Assembly: GCF_003173755.1 (NCBI RefSeq)
Contig: NZ_CP029553.1
Span: 1,288,501 to 1,352,500 of the forward strand
Direction of reading: 5' to 3'
From: Methylobacterium terrae
GTDB taxonomy: Bacteria > Pseudomonadota > Alphaproteobacteria > Rhizobiales > Beijerinckiaceae
DNA length: 64,000 bases
The translations under genes were made by a program, and so were the position numbers. Each line of letters begins with the position of its first letter. Positions within the stretch are counted from its first letter, which is position 1. The notes beneath the pieces were generated by a model. The model was not told the DNA's origin. It was given only the letters and a program-made list of their open reading frames with translations, and did not search any database. Positions 7,808 to 18,100 of this stretch are shown one piece after another.

Positions 7808-8785
7808 TCAGAGTCCGATCAGCTCGGCGATCAGGTCGGCGCCGGCGGCGGGCGAGCGCTCGCCCGCCGCTACCCTCCGCTCGGCCTCCGCCGTGGTCTT
7901 GCGCACCTCGGCGCTGCCGGTGAGGCGCTGGTGCAGGCGCTCGTGGACCAGCGCCCACATCCACTTCACGTCCTGCTCGCGGCGCTTCGCCCCGATCTCG
8001 CCGGTCGCCGTGAGCTTGCGGCGGTGATCGAGCACCGCCTCCCAGAGGGCGTCGAGCCCCTGGCCGGCGAGCCCCGAGATCGTCGTCACCGGCGGCGTCC
8101 AGGTGGCGCTCGCCGGGGTCAGGATGTGAAGCGCCGCCCGGTACTCGGCGGCGGCGGCCATGGCGCGGCGCATCCCCTCCTCGCCGTCGGCCTTGTTGAC
8201 CGCGATCATGTCGGCGAGTTCGAGGATGCCCTTCTTGATGCCCTGCAACTCGTCGCCGGCGCCGGGCAGCATCAGCACCAGGAAGAAGTCGGTGAGATCG
8301 GCGACCGCGGTCTCGGACTGGCCGACGCCCACCGTCTCGACCAGCACCACGTCGAAGCCGGCGGCCTCGCAGAGCAGCATCGTCTCGCGGGTCTTCGCCG
8401 CGACGCCCCCGAGGGTGCCGGAGGAAGGCGAGGGCCGGATGAAGGCGTTCGGATCGACGGCGAGTCGCGCCATCCGGGTCTTGTCGCCGAGGATCGAGCC
8501 GCCGGTGCGCGACGAGCTCGGATCGACCGCCAGCACCGCGACCTTGTGGCCCCGCGCCGTCAGGCTGGCGCCCAGGGCGTCGATGGTGGTGGATTTCCCC
8601 ACCCCCGGCACGCCGGTGATCCCGACCCGCACCGCCTTGCCGGCATGCGGCAGGGCGGCGTCGAGGAGTTCGCGGGCAGCGGCCCGGTGGTCGGCCCGCT
8701 TCGACTCGACCAGCGTGATGGCGCGGGCGAGGGCGGCGCGGTTGCCGGACAGGAGCTGGGCGAGGTCGGGGGCCGGGACGGTCAT
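7808..8785 (-). CDS. meaB: Methylmalonyl-CoA mutase-associated GTPase MeaB
   Basis: A 325-residue G3E-type GTPase that chaperones adenosylcobalamin delivery to, and protects, methylmalonyl-CoA mutase (and related acyl-CoA mutases in the ethylmalonyl-CoA pathway of methylotrophs). GTPase motifs in order are Walker [10 protein letters not shown], the MeaB signature [27 protein letters not shown] (switch region) and NKADG (base specificity). The C-terminal helical dimerisation part ends [10 protein letters not shown]. The start is the ATG at 8785, giving the normal family length. No mutase gene is adjacent. The 3' end abuts the A+T-rich tail of the IS701 remnant. Confidence 0.95.
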   Translation of the reverse strand: MTVPAPDLAQLLSGNRAALARAITLVESKRADHRAAARELLDAALPHAGKAVRVGITGVPGVGKSTTIDALGASLTARGHKVAVLAVDPSSSRTGGSILGDKTRMARLAVDPNAFIRPSPSSGTLGGVAAKTRETMLLCEAAGFDVVLVETVGVGQSETAVADLTDFFLVLMLPGAGDELQGIKKGILELADMIAVNKADGEEGMRRAMAAAAEYRAALHILTPASATWTPPVTTISGLAGQGLDALWEAVLDHRRKLTATGEIGAKRREQDVKWMWALVHERLHQRLTGSAEVRKTTAEAERRVAAGERSPAAGADLIAELIGL

Positions 8786-9002
8786 CCCGTCTTTCTGCCG
8801 GCTCGCCGCCCGCCCGTCGAGGCCGTCGCCTGTGGACGAAGGGCCACGAGGCGGACCTTCAGGCGTGACGTCCAGGCGTGACCTGCGGGCAACAGGGGCG
8901 GCTTTGCCCGGGCGCGACGCGCGTCGGCCACGATCATGCCGCATCCTCCGCCCCAAAGCTCGGGGCAGCCACCGGCCGAGCCGGAACCTGAAGTGGGACG
9001 AC

Positions 9003-10022
9003 ATGACACTGACCGCCGCGCCGACGCGCCGGGGCTTTGCCCGCCTCGGCTTCTCCGCCCTCGCGAGCCTGTCGCTCGGCGGCTGCCTCGGCGACGGGCT
9101 CCTCGGCGACGCGACACCGGAGAAGCAATCGGCCCTCGACGTGAGTCCGGTGCTGCTCGTGGCCACCACCCGGCGCCCGGCCGACCCCGCCGGCCGGCCG
9201 CCCTACTTCACCGACCAGCGCGGCCGCGGCCTGTCCTTCGCCACCCTGCGCCTCGCCCCGCCCGACCGCTCGCTGATCGGCAAGGTGTCGTCGGTGGTCA
9301 CCGGCGACTGGCGCATCGCCGGTACGCCCCGGGTGGTGACCGGGCCCGAGGCCGCCACCGCCTTCGCGGAAGGGGCGCTCGGGCGCGACGTGCTCATCTA
9401 CGTCCACGGCTACCGCGAGTCGTTCGAGACCGCGGCGGTGAGCGCGGCGCAGCTCTCCGACGGCATCCGCTTCCGCGGCGTCTCGGGCCTGTTCACCTGG
9501 CCGTCCGCCGGCAAGACCTTCGATTACGGCTACGACCGCGAGAGCGCGCTGTGGTCGCGCGACGCCTTCGAGGACCTGCTGCGGGCGCTCGCCGCCTCGC
9601 AGGGCGGGCGCATCCACCTCGTCGCCCACTCGATGGGCACGCTCCTCACCCTCGAGACCCTGCGCATGCTGCGGGCCGATGCCGGCGAGGCGGCGCTTGA
9701 CCGGATCGGCGCCATCGTGCTCGCCGCGCCCGACATCGACATCGACCTGTTCACCAACGGCATCGAGCGCCTCGGCACCGCGGCGCAGAAGATCACCGTG
9801 ATCTCCTCCACCAACGACCGCGCGCTCGAACTGTCGAGCACCATCGCGGGCGGCGTCATCCGGGCGGGCGCGGCGGACCGCAGCCGCCTCGAGGCCCTGG
9901 GCGTGCGCGTCGCCGACGCCTCGGATTACGGCAGCGGCCTCATCAACCACGACCTGTTCCTGTCGAACGTCGAGGTGCAGCAGGTGATCAAGCGCGCGGT
10001 GGCGCGGGCCGACGGGCGCTGA
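9003..10022 (+). CDS. Lipoprotein alpha/beta hydrolase (DUF900-like)
   Basis: A 339-residue exported hydrolase. The N-terminus is a signal with twin Arg (TRRGFARL) and a lipobox-like LGGC. The domain is of the DUF900/esterase type: [16 protein letters not shown] forms the oxyanion region, VAHSMGTLL carries the nucleophile elbow G-x-S-x-G (here HSMG), and [11 protein letters not shown] and INHDLFLSN supply the Asp and His regions. The substrate is unknown; relatives are annotated only as alpha/beta hydrolases of the envelope. It is a single gene divergent from meaB. The ATG at 9003 begins directly at the signal sequence. Confidence 0.8.
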   Translation: MTLTAAPTRRGFARLGFSALASLSLGGCLGDGLLGDATPEKQSALDVSPVLLVATTRRPADPAGRPPYFTDQRGRGLSFATLRLAPPDRSLIGKVSSVVTGDWRIAGTPRVVTGPEAATAFAEGALGRDVLIYVHGYRESFETAAVSAAQLSDGIRFRGVSGLFTWPSAGKTFDYGYDRESALWSRDAFEDLLRALAASQGGRIHLVAHSMGTLLTLETLRMLRADAGEAALDRIGAIVLAAPDIDIDLFTNGIERLGTAAQKITVISSTNDRALELSSTIAGGVIRAGAADRSRLEALGVRVADASDYGSGLINHDLFLSNVEVQQVIKRAVARADGR

Positions 10023-10097
10023 CGGCGCGCCCGCGCCGTCCTCCCACCGCCCGCCCGGAGCCGGACCGGCGACGCCTCACGCCGTCGCGGGCACGGC

Positions 10098-11540
10098 TCA
10101 CGCCGGGGCCGAGAACACGTCCGGCAGCGAAGGCAGGCGCTGGCGCAGCCGCAGCATCGCGATGGTCTCGATCTCGGCGAGGGCCCGGGCGCGCTCCTCC
10201 TCGGGCGGGTTGTCGAGGCGCTCGGCGAGTTGCATCAGGATCTCGTCCGGGCTCTTCCCCCGCACCGCCATCACGAAGGGGAAGCCGTGGCGGGCGCGGT
10301 AGCGCTCGTTGAGGTCGAGGAAGCGGGCGCGGCCCTCGGCATCGAGGGCGTCGAGGCCGGCCGAGGCCTGCTCGGCGCGGGATTCCGGCGCGAGGTCGGC
10401 CGCCGCCACCCGGCCGGCGAGGTCGGGATGGGCGCGGATCAGCGCCAGCTGCCGCTCCGGCTCGGCCGCCCGCATCACCTCGACCATCGCGGCGTGGAGC
10501 CCGTCGGCCGTGTCCTGCATGCCCGACAGCCCGGCGGCGTGGGCGCCGTCCGCCACCCAGGGCGAGTGCTCGAACACGTCGCCGAAGCTCTCGACGAACA
10601 GCGCGCGGCCCATCCGGCTCGGGGTCAGGCCGGCGGGCGCGTGGGTCCTCACCCAGTGGCGGGCAATGTCGATGCGCCGCGTCACCCACACGTCCGCGTG
10701 GGACGCCACGTGGTCGAGGAAGCGCGCGAGCGCCGCGATCCGCCCCGGCCGGCCGACGAGGCGGCAATGCAGGCCGATCGACAGCATCCGGGGCGTCTCG
10801 GCGCCCTCGGCGTAGAGCACGTCGAACGAGTCGCGCAGGTAGGCGAAGAACTGGTCGCCGGCGTTGAACCCCTGCGGCGTCGCGAACCGCATGTCGTTGG
10901 AATCGAGGGTGTAGGGCACGACGAGCTGCGGCGCGCGGGGCCCCTCGACCCAGTAGGGCAGGTCGTCGGCGTAGGAATCCGCCGAGTAGAGGAAGCCGCC
11001 TTCCTCCATCACCAGCCGCAGGGTGTTCTCCGAGGTGCGGCCCGTGTACCAGCCGAGCGGGCGCTCGCCCGTCACCTCGGTGTGGATCCGGATCGCCTCG
11101 CTCATGTGGGCCTTCTCCTCCTCGTAGGAGAAGTCGCGGTAGTCGATCCACTTGAGGCCGTGGCAGGCGATCTCCCAGCCGGCCTCGCGCATCGCCGCCA
11201 CCGCATCCGGGTTGCGCTGGAGGGCGGTGGCGACGCCGTAGACCGTCACCGGCAGGTTGCGCCCGGCGAACAGCCTGTGCAGCCGCCAGAACCCGACCCG
11301 CGAGCCGTACTCGTAGATCGATTCCATGCTCATGTGGCGCTGGCCCGGCCAGGCCTGCGCGCCGACGATCTCCGACAGGAACGCCTCGGACGCCCGGTCG
11401 CCGTGCAGCAGGCAGTTCTCGCCGCCCTCCTCGTAGTTGATCACGAACTGCACCGCGATGCGGGCGCCGTCCGGCCATTGCGCGTGGGGCGGGGTGCGGC
11501 CGTAGCCGACGAGGTCGCGGGGGTAGGGGGAATCGGTCAT
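10098..11540 (-). CDS. puuE: Bifunctional allantoinase PuuE / OHCU decarboxylase UraD fusion
   Basis: A 480-residue purine-degradation enzyme formed by two proteins. Residues about 1-310 are the polysaccharide-deacetylase-type allantoinase PuuE (ARIAVQFVINYEEGGENC, HMSMESIYEYGSR, ACHGLKWIDYRDFS, GWYTGRTSENT, LSIGLHCRLVGRPGR), which hydrolyses allantoin to allantoate without metal-amidohydrolase motifs. Residues about 320-475 are OHCU decarboxylase, with the signature AHPDLAG (His371), the EQASAGLD segment and HGFPFVMAVRGKS. It forms S-allantoin from OHCU, so the fusion catalyses successive ring-degradation steps in ureide catabolism. No urate oxidase or classical HIU hydrolase is adjacent. 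It is a single gene whose upstream side carries a REP-like inverted repeat. Confidence 0.92.
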   Translation of the reverse strand: MTDSPYPRDLVGYGRTPPHAQWPDGARIAVQFVINYEEGGENCLLHGDRASEAFLSEIVGAQAWPGQRHMSMESIYEYGSRVGFWRLHRLFAGRNLPVTVYGVATALQRNPDAVAAMREAGWEIACHGLKWIDYRDFSYEEEKAHMSEAIRIHTEVTGERPLGWYTGRTSENTLRLVMEEGGFLYSADSYADDLPYWVEGPRAPQLVVPYTLDSNDMRFATPQGFNAGDQFFAYLRDSFDVLYAEGAETPRMLSIGLHCRLVGRPGRIAALARFLDHVASHADVWVTRRIDIARHWVRTHAPAGLTPSRMGRALFVESFGDVFEHSPWVADGAHAAGLSGMQDTADGLHAAMVEVMRAAEPERQLALIRAHPDLAGRVAAADLAPESRAEQASAGLDALDAEGRARFLDLNERYRARHGFPFVMAVRGKSPDEILMQLAERLDNPPEEERARALAEIETIAMLRLRQRLPSLPDVFSAPA

Positions 11541-11597
11541 GGCGGGGTCCGGCAGGGGCCCTCGTCGTCACCACGTTGGACGAATCACGCGCGGGAT

Positions 11598-11746
11598 CCC
11601 CTCTCCCATGTGGGAGAGGGGTAGGGGTGAGGGTGACACGCTTCAGCGTGAAGCTCGGATCGTCCCGCTGCCAGCACGACGCTTCGTGCCTTATTGCGGA
11701 ACCGTGTCACCCTCACCCCCGGCCCCTCTCCCACATGGGAGAGGGG
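11598..11746. repeat. Paired REP-like palindromes in inverted orientation
   Basis: Copy A (11598-11640) and copy B (11703-11746) are inverted copies of a roughly 43-bp unit. Each unit contains an 11-bp-arm palindrome (CCCCTCTCCCA, 2-nt loop, TGGGAGAGGGG) followed by a GGGGTGAGGGTGACACG tail pointing towards the other copy. The pair lies between the divergent fusion gene's promoter side and the end of the glycosyltransferase. It has the architecture of a REP/BIME-type element and could also act as a terminator for the upstream transcript. The 62 bp between copies holds nothing recognisable. Confidence 0.8.
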
Positions 11747-11834
11747 AGGCGCGCCTTCTCGTCCGCGGCGGGGCATCGAGGACCGCGTGGAAAATTCTCC
11801 GCAACCTTAGCCGTGCGGCAGCCCCGGCGCAAAA

Positions 11835-13115
11835 CTACCCCGCCACGGCCTCCAGCGCCGGATCGACCCGGGCGAAGTGGTCCTCCCAGGTCGGCGCGCG
11901 ATAGCCCGCGAGGCGCGCGGCCATCTCGGCGCGCAAGGGGGAGCCCGGCGCCGCCAGCGCCTCGACCGTCCGCATCCACCCCAGGCCGTCGAGCGGGTGC
12001 AGGAACGCGGCGAACGGGCCGGCGATCTCGCGGTGGACCGGGATGTCGGAGGCGACGACCGGCAGGCCGCTGGCGGCGGCCTCCAGCACCGGCAGGCCGT
12101 AGCCCTCGGCGAAGGAGGGCATCAGGAGGGCGGTGGCGCTCCCCATCAGCCGCACCAGCCCGGCGGTCGAGAGGCCCGAGACCTCGGTGACGTGCTCGCG
12201 CACCGCCGGGCAGCGCTCGAGGAGGTCGACCACGTTCTCGCTCTCCCAGCCCCGCCGCCCGACGACGACGAGGCGCGGCGTCGCCGCCCCGTGCCGGGTG
12301 CCGAGCTCGCGCCAGGCGGTGAGGAGGCTGATCAGGTTCTTGCGCGGCTCGATCGTGCCGCAGACCAGGAAGAACGGCCGGGCCGGCGACGCCGATGGAG
12401 CCCCCCCGAAGGCCTCCTCGATCCCGAGCGGCCCGACGGTGATCGCGGGCGCCCGGCGTCCCATCCCGGCGAGGTGGGCGGCGAGGCGCGCCCCGACATC
12501 GGCCGAGTTCACCACGACCGCGCGGGCGTGGCGGGCCACGGTCTCCATCCGCACCCGGTGGCGCTCCGCCTCGCCGGCGCGGCCGTATTCGGGGTACTCG
12601 ATCGGAATCAGGTCGTGGACGAAGAAGACCGGCCGGATGTCGGTCCGGTCGTAGAGCCAGTCGAACCGCGCCGGCAGGTCGAGGCGCAGGTGCGAGGTGT
12701 GGAGGTAGAGGCTGCCCCGCGGCAGGGCGGCCGGGCCGGGCGCCCGCAGGGCGTCGAGCCAGGCCCGCACCTGGCGCTCCCGGCGCCGGCGCGCCCCGTC
12801 CGGGGCCGCCGGCCGGACGGTTGCCGCGGGGAGCGGCAGGCCGAGCGTCCCGGCGAGGTCGCGATAGACCGGGTCGTCCCCGGCCGCGACCTCCTCGGTC
12901 CAGGCCGCGACCGCCGCCTCAACGAGGGCGGCCATCCGCGCCCGTTCGAGCACCTTCGGGCCGAGCCGCGTCGAGACGAGGCCGAAGCGCTCGCCGCCCT
13001 GCGCCAGCAGGTGGCGCGCGTAGGCCAGGTCGACCCGGTCGATCCCGGTCGGGCTCGCGTGCCGCAGGCGGGTGACGAGGCGGGTGAGATCGAGGACGAT
13101 GGAGGGCAGGGGCAT
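11835..13115 (-). CDS. Glycosyltransferase family 4 protein
   Basis: A 426-residue GT-B glycosyltransferase. The N-terminal part includes GIDRVDLAYARHLL, typical of GT4 enzymes that begin with an LDLTRLV segment, and VFFVHDLIPIEYPEY. The C-terminal GT4 domain contains FLVCGTIEPRKNL, VVVGRRGWE, the EGYGLPVLEA nucleotide-sugar motif (E-x7-E) and GLPVVASDIPVHREI. It probably transfers a sugar onto a lipid-linked or surface polysaccharide precursor at the cytoplasmic membrane. The ATG at 13115 is chosen over a further upstream start because the conserved N-terminus begins there. No other polysaccharide genes are adjacent. Confidence 0.88.
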   Translation of the reverse strand: MPLPSIVLDLTRLVTRLRHASPTGIDRVDLAYARHLLAQGGERFGLVSTRLGPKVLERARMAALVEAAVAAWTEEVAAGDDPVYRDLAGTLGLPLPAATVRPAAPDGARRRRERQVRAWLDALRAPGPAALPRGSLYLHTSHLRLDLPARFDWLYDRTDIRPVFFVHDLIPIEYPEYGRAGEAERHRVRMETVARHARAVVVNSADVGARLAAHLAGMGRRAPAITVGPLGIEEAFGGAPSASPARPFFLVCGTIEPRKNLISLLTAWRELGTRHGAATPRLVVVGRRGWESENVVDLLERCPAVREHVTEVSGLSTAGLVRLMGSATALLMPSFAEGYGLPVLEAAASGLPVVASDIPVHREIAGPFAAFLHPLDGLGWMRTVEALAAPGSPLRAEMAARLAGYRAPTWEDHFARVDPALEAVAG

Positions 13116-13314
13116 GGAATCCCGGACGCGGCGGAGTCTCGTATGCCTCGTCCTACACCGGGGGCGGGCGCGATGCCCAACCCGCCCTGTGCGGCAGCGC
13201 ACAAGACGGGGGGCGGGCCATGGATAGTCGCTCTTGCAACGCTGAGTGCTGATGATTTATCGCAATCGTCACCGCTCCGTTGCGTCGCGGTGACAAGGAT
13301 GGCGCGCGTCGCCT

Positions 13315-13355
13315 AGGATCTCGGCTCGGATCAGGATCTCGGCTAGGATTTTGGG
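13315..13355. repeat. Short tandem repeat upstream of the rhodanese gene
   Basis: AGGATCTCGGCT occurs at 13315 and again 18 bp later at 13333, followed directly by a degenerate AGGATTTTGGG. It lies in the leader of the rhodanese gene, 33 bp before its start. It may be a regulatory direct repeat or simple slippage. Confidence 0.45.
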
Positions 13356-13387
13356 GTCGGCGGCGTGGCCGACGTTCGGGTGAGACC

Positions 13388-13708
13388 ATGGCGATCGTCG
13401 ATCTGGATCGGGAAGCGGTGAAGAACGGCCTGGCGGACGGTTCCGTCCTGCTGATCGACGTGCGCGAGCCCAACGAATTCGCCTCGGGCCACATCCCGGG
13501 CTCGGTCTCCTTCCCGCTCTCGACCTTCGACGTCGAGCGGCTGCAGGCCCTGATCGCCGGGGACGGACGCCGTCCGGTCCTGTCCTGCGCCGCCGGGGTT
13601 CGCTCGGCGCGGGCGCTGCAATACCTCCAGGGCCAGGGCGTCCCCCTGACCGAGCACTATGTCGGCGGCTTCAAGGATTGGGCCAATGCCGGCGAGACCG
13701 TCGAATAG
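13388..13708 (+). CDS. Rhodanese-like single-domain protein
   Basis: A 106-residue single rhodanese domain, cytoplasmic, with no signal. The N-terminal IDVREPNEFASGHIPGSVSFPL is the family's CH2A region. The active-site loop is CAAGVRSA with catalytic Cys67, a six-residue loop consistent with sulfurtransfer from thiosulfate or persulfide rather than phosphatase activity. VGGFKDW closes the fold. Relatives move sulfur for tRNA modification or cyanide/sulfide handling; the partner is unknown. The start at 13388 is set by domain alignment. Confidence 0.88.
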   Translation: MAIVDLDREAVKNGLADGSVLLIDVREPNEFASGHIPGSVSFPLSTFDVERLQALIAGDGRRPVLSCAAGVRSARALQYLQGQGVPLTEHYVGGFKDWANAGETVE

Positions 13709-13897
13709 CTGAGCACGGCCGGCCGTCGGTCGATTATCTCCGCCCCCGCGGCGGTTCCACCAGTCCCGGCCCCGGGAGGGCCGCGCCGAGTGCGGCGCGG
13801 TTCCCGTTCAAGGCCACCCCCTCGACGCGGATGTGCCCCGGTGCATCTCCCTGCGCGCCCGAGGGGCCGCATGCACGAGATGAACGGGAGAGTGAGT

Positions 13898-15031
13898 ATG
13901 CGCAGGCTGAGGCTGGCGGCGGTGATCCCGGCGCTCCTGCTGATGGCCGGTATCCCGGCGCGGGCCCAGGCTCCCGGCGGTCCGCCCCCCACGGTCACGG
14001 TTGCCAAGCCCGTGGTCAAGGAGGTGGTGGAGCACGACGACTTCACCGGCCGCTTCAACGCGATCGAGTACGTCGAGGTGCGGGCCCGGGTCACCGGCTA
14101 CCTCCAGAAGATCCACTTCCAGGACGGCGCCGTGGTGAAGAAGGGCGACCTGCTCTTCACCATCGACCGGCGGCCCTACAAGGCGGCGCTCGACCAGGCC
14201 ACGGCGGCCCTGGCCTCGGCGCAGGCCCGGCTGAACTTCACCCAGACCGACCTCGAGCGCGCCCAGACGCTGAGCCGGTCGGGCAACATCTCCGAGCAGG
14301 TCACCGACCAGCGCCGGCAGAACTCGCTCACCGCCCAGGCCGACGTCGACAGCGCCACCGCGGCCCAGCGCCAGGCCCAGCTCAACTACGACTTCACCGA
14401 GGTGCGCTCGCCGATCGACGGGCGGATCTCGCAGCGCCTCGTCACCGAGGGCAACATCGTCATCACCGACCAGACGATGCTGACCACCATCGTCTCGCTC
14501 GACCCGATCTACTTCTCGTTCACCGTCGACGAGCGCTCGTTCCTGGCCTACCAGGGCACGCTGCGCATCGGCATGGGGGCGACCCAGAACGAGCACACGG
14601 TGCCGATCCTGGTGGCGCTCACCGGCGAGGCGAAGCCCACCCGCAAGGGCGTGCTCAACTTCGTCGACAACCGCGTCGACGAGGCGACCGGCACGGTGCT
14701 GTTGCGCGCCACCGTCGAGAACCCCGACCGCTTCATCAAGCCGGGCCTGTTCGGCATCGTCAGCATGCCGGCCTCCAAGCCCTATCGCGGGGTGCTGATC
14801 CCCGACGACGCGATCGCGGCGAACCAGGACAAGCGCCTCGTCTACGTGCTCGGTCCCGACAACGTCGTCCAGCCGCGCAACATCCGCCCCGGCCCGAAGA
14901 TCGACGGCTACCGGGTGGTGCGCGACGGGCTCAAAGGGGACGAGACCATCGTGATCGTCGGCCTCACCCGGGTGCGCCCGGGCGCCAAGGTCACGCCCGA
15001 GGTCAAGGAATTGCCGCCGGTCCGCGAGTGA
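13898..15031 (+). CDS. RND efflux system periplasmic adaptor subunit
   Basis: A 377-residue membrane-fusion protein of the AcrA/MexA type, linking the inner-membrane pump to an outer-membrane channel. The signal peptide is RLRLAAVIPALLLMAGIPARAQA. The lipoyl half-motifs are VRARVTGYLQKIHFQDGAVVKKGDLLF and LNYDFTEVRSPIDGRIS. A helical hairpin separates them (QATAALASAQARLNFTQTDLERAQTL). Beta-barrel and membrane-proximal domains follow (SLDPIYFSFTVDERSF, IKPGLFGIVSMP). The ATG at 13898 follows GGGAG at eight bases and starts the signal; ATGs at 13871 and 13880 are alternatives. It is co-transcribed with the pump gene 97 bp downstream. Confidence 0.92.
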   Translation: MRRLRLAAVIPALLLMAGIPARAQAPGGPPPTVTVAKPVVKEVVEHDDFTGRFNAIEYVEVRARVTGYLQKIHFQDGAVVKKGDLLFTIDRRPYKAALDQATAALASAQARLNFTQTDLERAQTLSRSGNISEQVTDQRRQNSLTAQADVDSATAAQRQAQLNYDFTEVRSPIDGRISQRLVTEGNIVITDQTMLTTIVSLDPIYFSFTVDERSFLAYQGTLRIGMGATQNEHTVPILVALTGEAKPTRKGVLNFVDNRVDEATGTVLLRATVENPDRFIKPGLFGIVSMPASKPYRGVLIPDDAIAANQDKRLVYVLGPDNVVQPRNIRPGPKIDGYRVVRDGLKGDETIVIVGLTRVRPGAKVTPEVKELPPVRE

Positions 15032-15128
15032 ACAAAAAGACGCGCCGCCGTGTTGGCGGCGCTTCCGTCAGGACGCCAGTGCCCCGCGAGGGGCGCCCCG
15101 CCCGCGTGAGGGCGCGAGAGGCCCACCG

Positions 15129-18100
15129 ATGCGTTTTGCCCATTTCTTCGTCGACCGGCCGATTTTCGCCTCGGTGACCTCGATCGTCATCCTGATCATC
15201 GGTTACGTCTCGTACATCTCGCTTCCCGTCTCGCAGTACCCCGAGATCGTGCCGCCGACCGTGGTCGTGCGCGCCTCCTATCCGGGCGCCAACGCCGAGA
15301 CCGTGGCGGCCACCATCGCGACGCCGATCGAGCAGGAGATCAACGGCGTCGACAACATGCTGTACATGTCGTCGCTGTCGACCAACGACGGCAACATGCA
15401 GCTGACCGTCACCTTCGCGCTCGGCACCAACCTCGACATCGCCAACGTGCTGGTCCAGAACCGGCTCTCGGTCGCCCAGCCGCGCCTGCCCGGCGACGTG
15501 CGCAACCTCGGCGTCACGGTCCGCAAGTCCTCGCCCGACCTGATGATGGTCGTGCACGTGCTGTCGCCCGACGGCACCTTCGACCAGAACTACCTCGCCA
15601 ACTACATCTACCTGCGCCTGCGCGATCCCTTGCTGCGCCTCAACGGCGTCGGCGACATCACGGTGTTCGGCGGCTCGGAATACGCGCTGAGGCTCTGGCT
15701 CGACCCGAACAAGCTCGCCTCCTACCAGCTCTCGACCACCGACGTGATCAACGCGCTGCAGGAGCAGAACGTCCAGGTGGCGTCGGGTGCCCTCGGCGCG
15801 CCGCCGGCGCCCGCGAGCCAGGCCTTCCAGCTCACCGTGCAGACGCAAGGCCGGTTCCAGGATCCGAGCGAATTCCGCAAGGTCATCGTGAAGGCGTCCG
15901 ACGGGCGCCTGGTGCGGGTCTCCGACATCGCCCGGGTCGAGCTCGGCCAGAAGGACTACACGACGAAGTCGTTCCTCAACGGCCAGCCGGCGATCGGCAT
16001 CGGCGTGTTCCAGCGCCCCGGCACCAACGCGCTGGAGGCGGCCGAGCAGGTCCAGGCGCTGATGAAGACCCTGTCGAAGGACTTCCCGCCCGGCCTCGAA
16101 TTCAAGATCGCCTACAACCCGACCGAGTTCATCGCCGAATCGGTGCACGAGGTCTACAAGACGCTCGGCGAGGCGGTGGTCCTCGTCGTGGTGGTGATCC
16201 TGGTCTTCCTGCAGAGCTGGCGCACCGCGATCATCCCGATCATCGCGATTCCCGTCTCGCTGATCGGCACCTTCGCGGTGATGGCGCTGCTCGGATTCTC
16301 GCTCAACAACCTGACGCTGTTCGGCCTCGTGCTCGCCATCGGCATCGTCGTCGACGACGCGATCGTGGTGGTGGAGAACGTCGAGCGCAACATGGCCGAG
16401 GGCCTGTCGCCCGGCGAGGCGGCCCACAAGACCATGGACGAGGTCGGCGGCGCGGTCGTCGCCATCGCGCTGGTGCTGTCGGCGGTGTTCATCCCCACCG
16501 CCTTCATCCCGGGCATCTCGGGCCAGTTCTACCGGCAGTTCGCGCTGACCATCGCGGCCTCGACCATCATCTCGATGTTCAACTCGCTGACGCTGTCGCC
16601 GGCGCTCTGCAAGCTGCTGCTGAAGCCCCATTCCGAGCACCACCGGCCGCGCTTCTTCCTCGCGCGGTTCGGGGCCTGGGCGGCCAACACCTTCAACCGC
16701 GCCTTCGACGCGACGGCGAACGGTTACGCGGCGACGATCCGCTTCCTCACCGGGCGCCTCGTGCCGCTGCTCGCCATGCTGCTGCTCTATGCCGGCGTGA
16801 TCTACGGCGTGCTGCACCTCGTGCGCACCACGCCGACGGGATTCATCCCGCTCCAGGACCAGGGCTACCTGCTGGTGGTGGTGCAGCTGCCGCCGGGCTC
16901 GTCGCTGGAGCGGACGACGGCCGTGGTGCAGGAGGTGTCGCGCCGCTCCCTCGACATCGACGGCGTCGGCAACACCGTGGTCATCGCCGGCTTCGACGGC
17001 GCGACCTTCACCAACACCACCAACGGCGCGGTGATGTTCCTGCCGCTCAAGCCCTTCAAGGAGCGCCTGGAGAAGGGCCTCACGGCCGGCAAGGTCCTGC
17101 AGGCGGTGCTCGCCAAGACCGCGCCGATGCAAGAGGCGCGGATCATCGCGATCCCGCCGCCGCCGGTGCGCGGCCTCGGCAACGCCGGCGGCTTCAAGAT
17201 GCAGGTGCAGAGCCGCGAGGGCTCGGACATCGCCCGGCTGCTCCAGGTCTCGGGTGATCTCATCGGGGCTGCCAACCGCGACCCGGCGCTCACCCGCGTG
17301 TTCACCACCTTCGGCAACGACACGCCGCAGATCTACCTCGACATCGACCGCACCGTGGCGCGGATGCTGAACGTGCCGCTCGCCAACGTGTTCTCGACCC
17401 TCCAGGTCAACCTGGGCGGCGCCTACGTCAATGACTTCAACACCTTCGGGCGCATCTACCAGGTCCGGGCCCAGGCCGACGCCAAGTACCGGATGGAGAA
17501 GGAGGACATCGAGCGGCTCAAGGTGCGCTCCTCCACCGGCGCGCTGGTGCCGATGGGGACGCTCGCCAGCATCCGCGACATCTCCGGACCCCAGATCGTC
17601 CAGCGCTACAACCTGTACTACTCGATCCCGGTGCAGGGCGATTCGCGGCCGGGCGTGTCCTCGGGCCAGTCCCTCGACGCGATGGAGAAGCTCGCCCGCC
17701 AGACCCTGCCCGACGGCATGAGCTTCGAGTGGACCGAGATCGCGTTCCAGGAGAAGGCCGTCGGCAACACGGCGATCTACGTCTTCGCGCTCGGCGTGCT
17801 GCTGGTCTTCCTGGTGCTCGCCGCGCAGTACGAGTCGTGGGCGCTGCCGCTCTCGATCCTGCTCGTCGTGCCGACCGGCGTGCTCGCGGCGCTCGCCGGC
17901 GTGCAGTTCCGGGCGCAGGACAACAACATCCTGACCCAGATCGGCCTCATCGTGCTCATCGGTCTCGCGGCGAAGAACGCGATCCTGATCGTCGAATTCG
18001 CCCACCAGATCGAGGAGAGCGAGCGCCGGGGGCCGGTCGCGGCCGCCGTCGAGGCGTGCCGGCTTCGCCTGCGGCCGATCCTGATGACCGCCTTCGCGTT

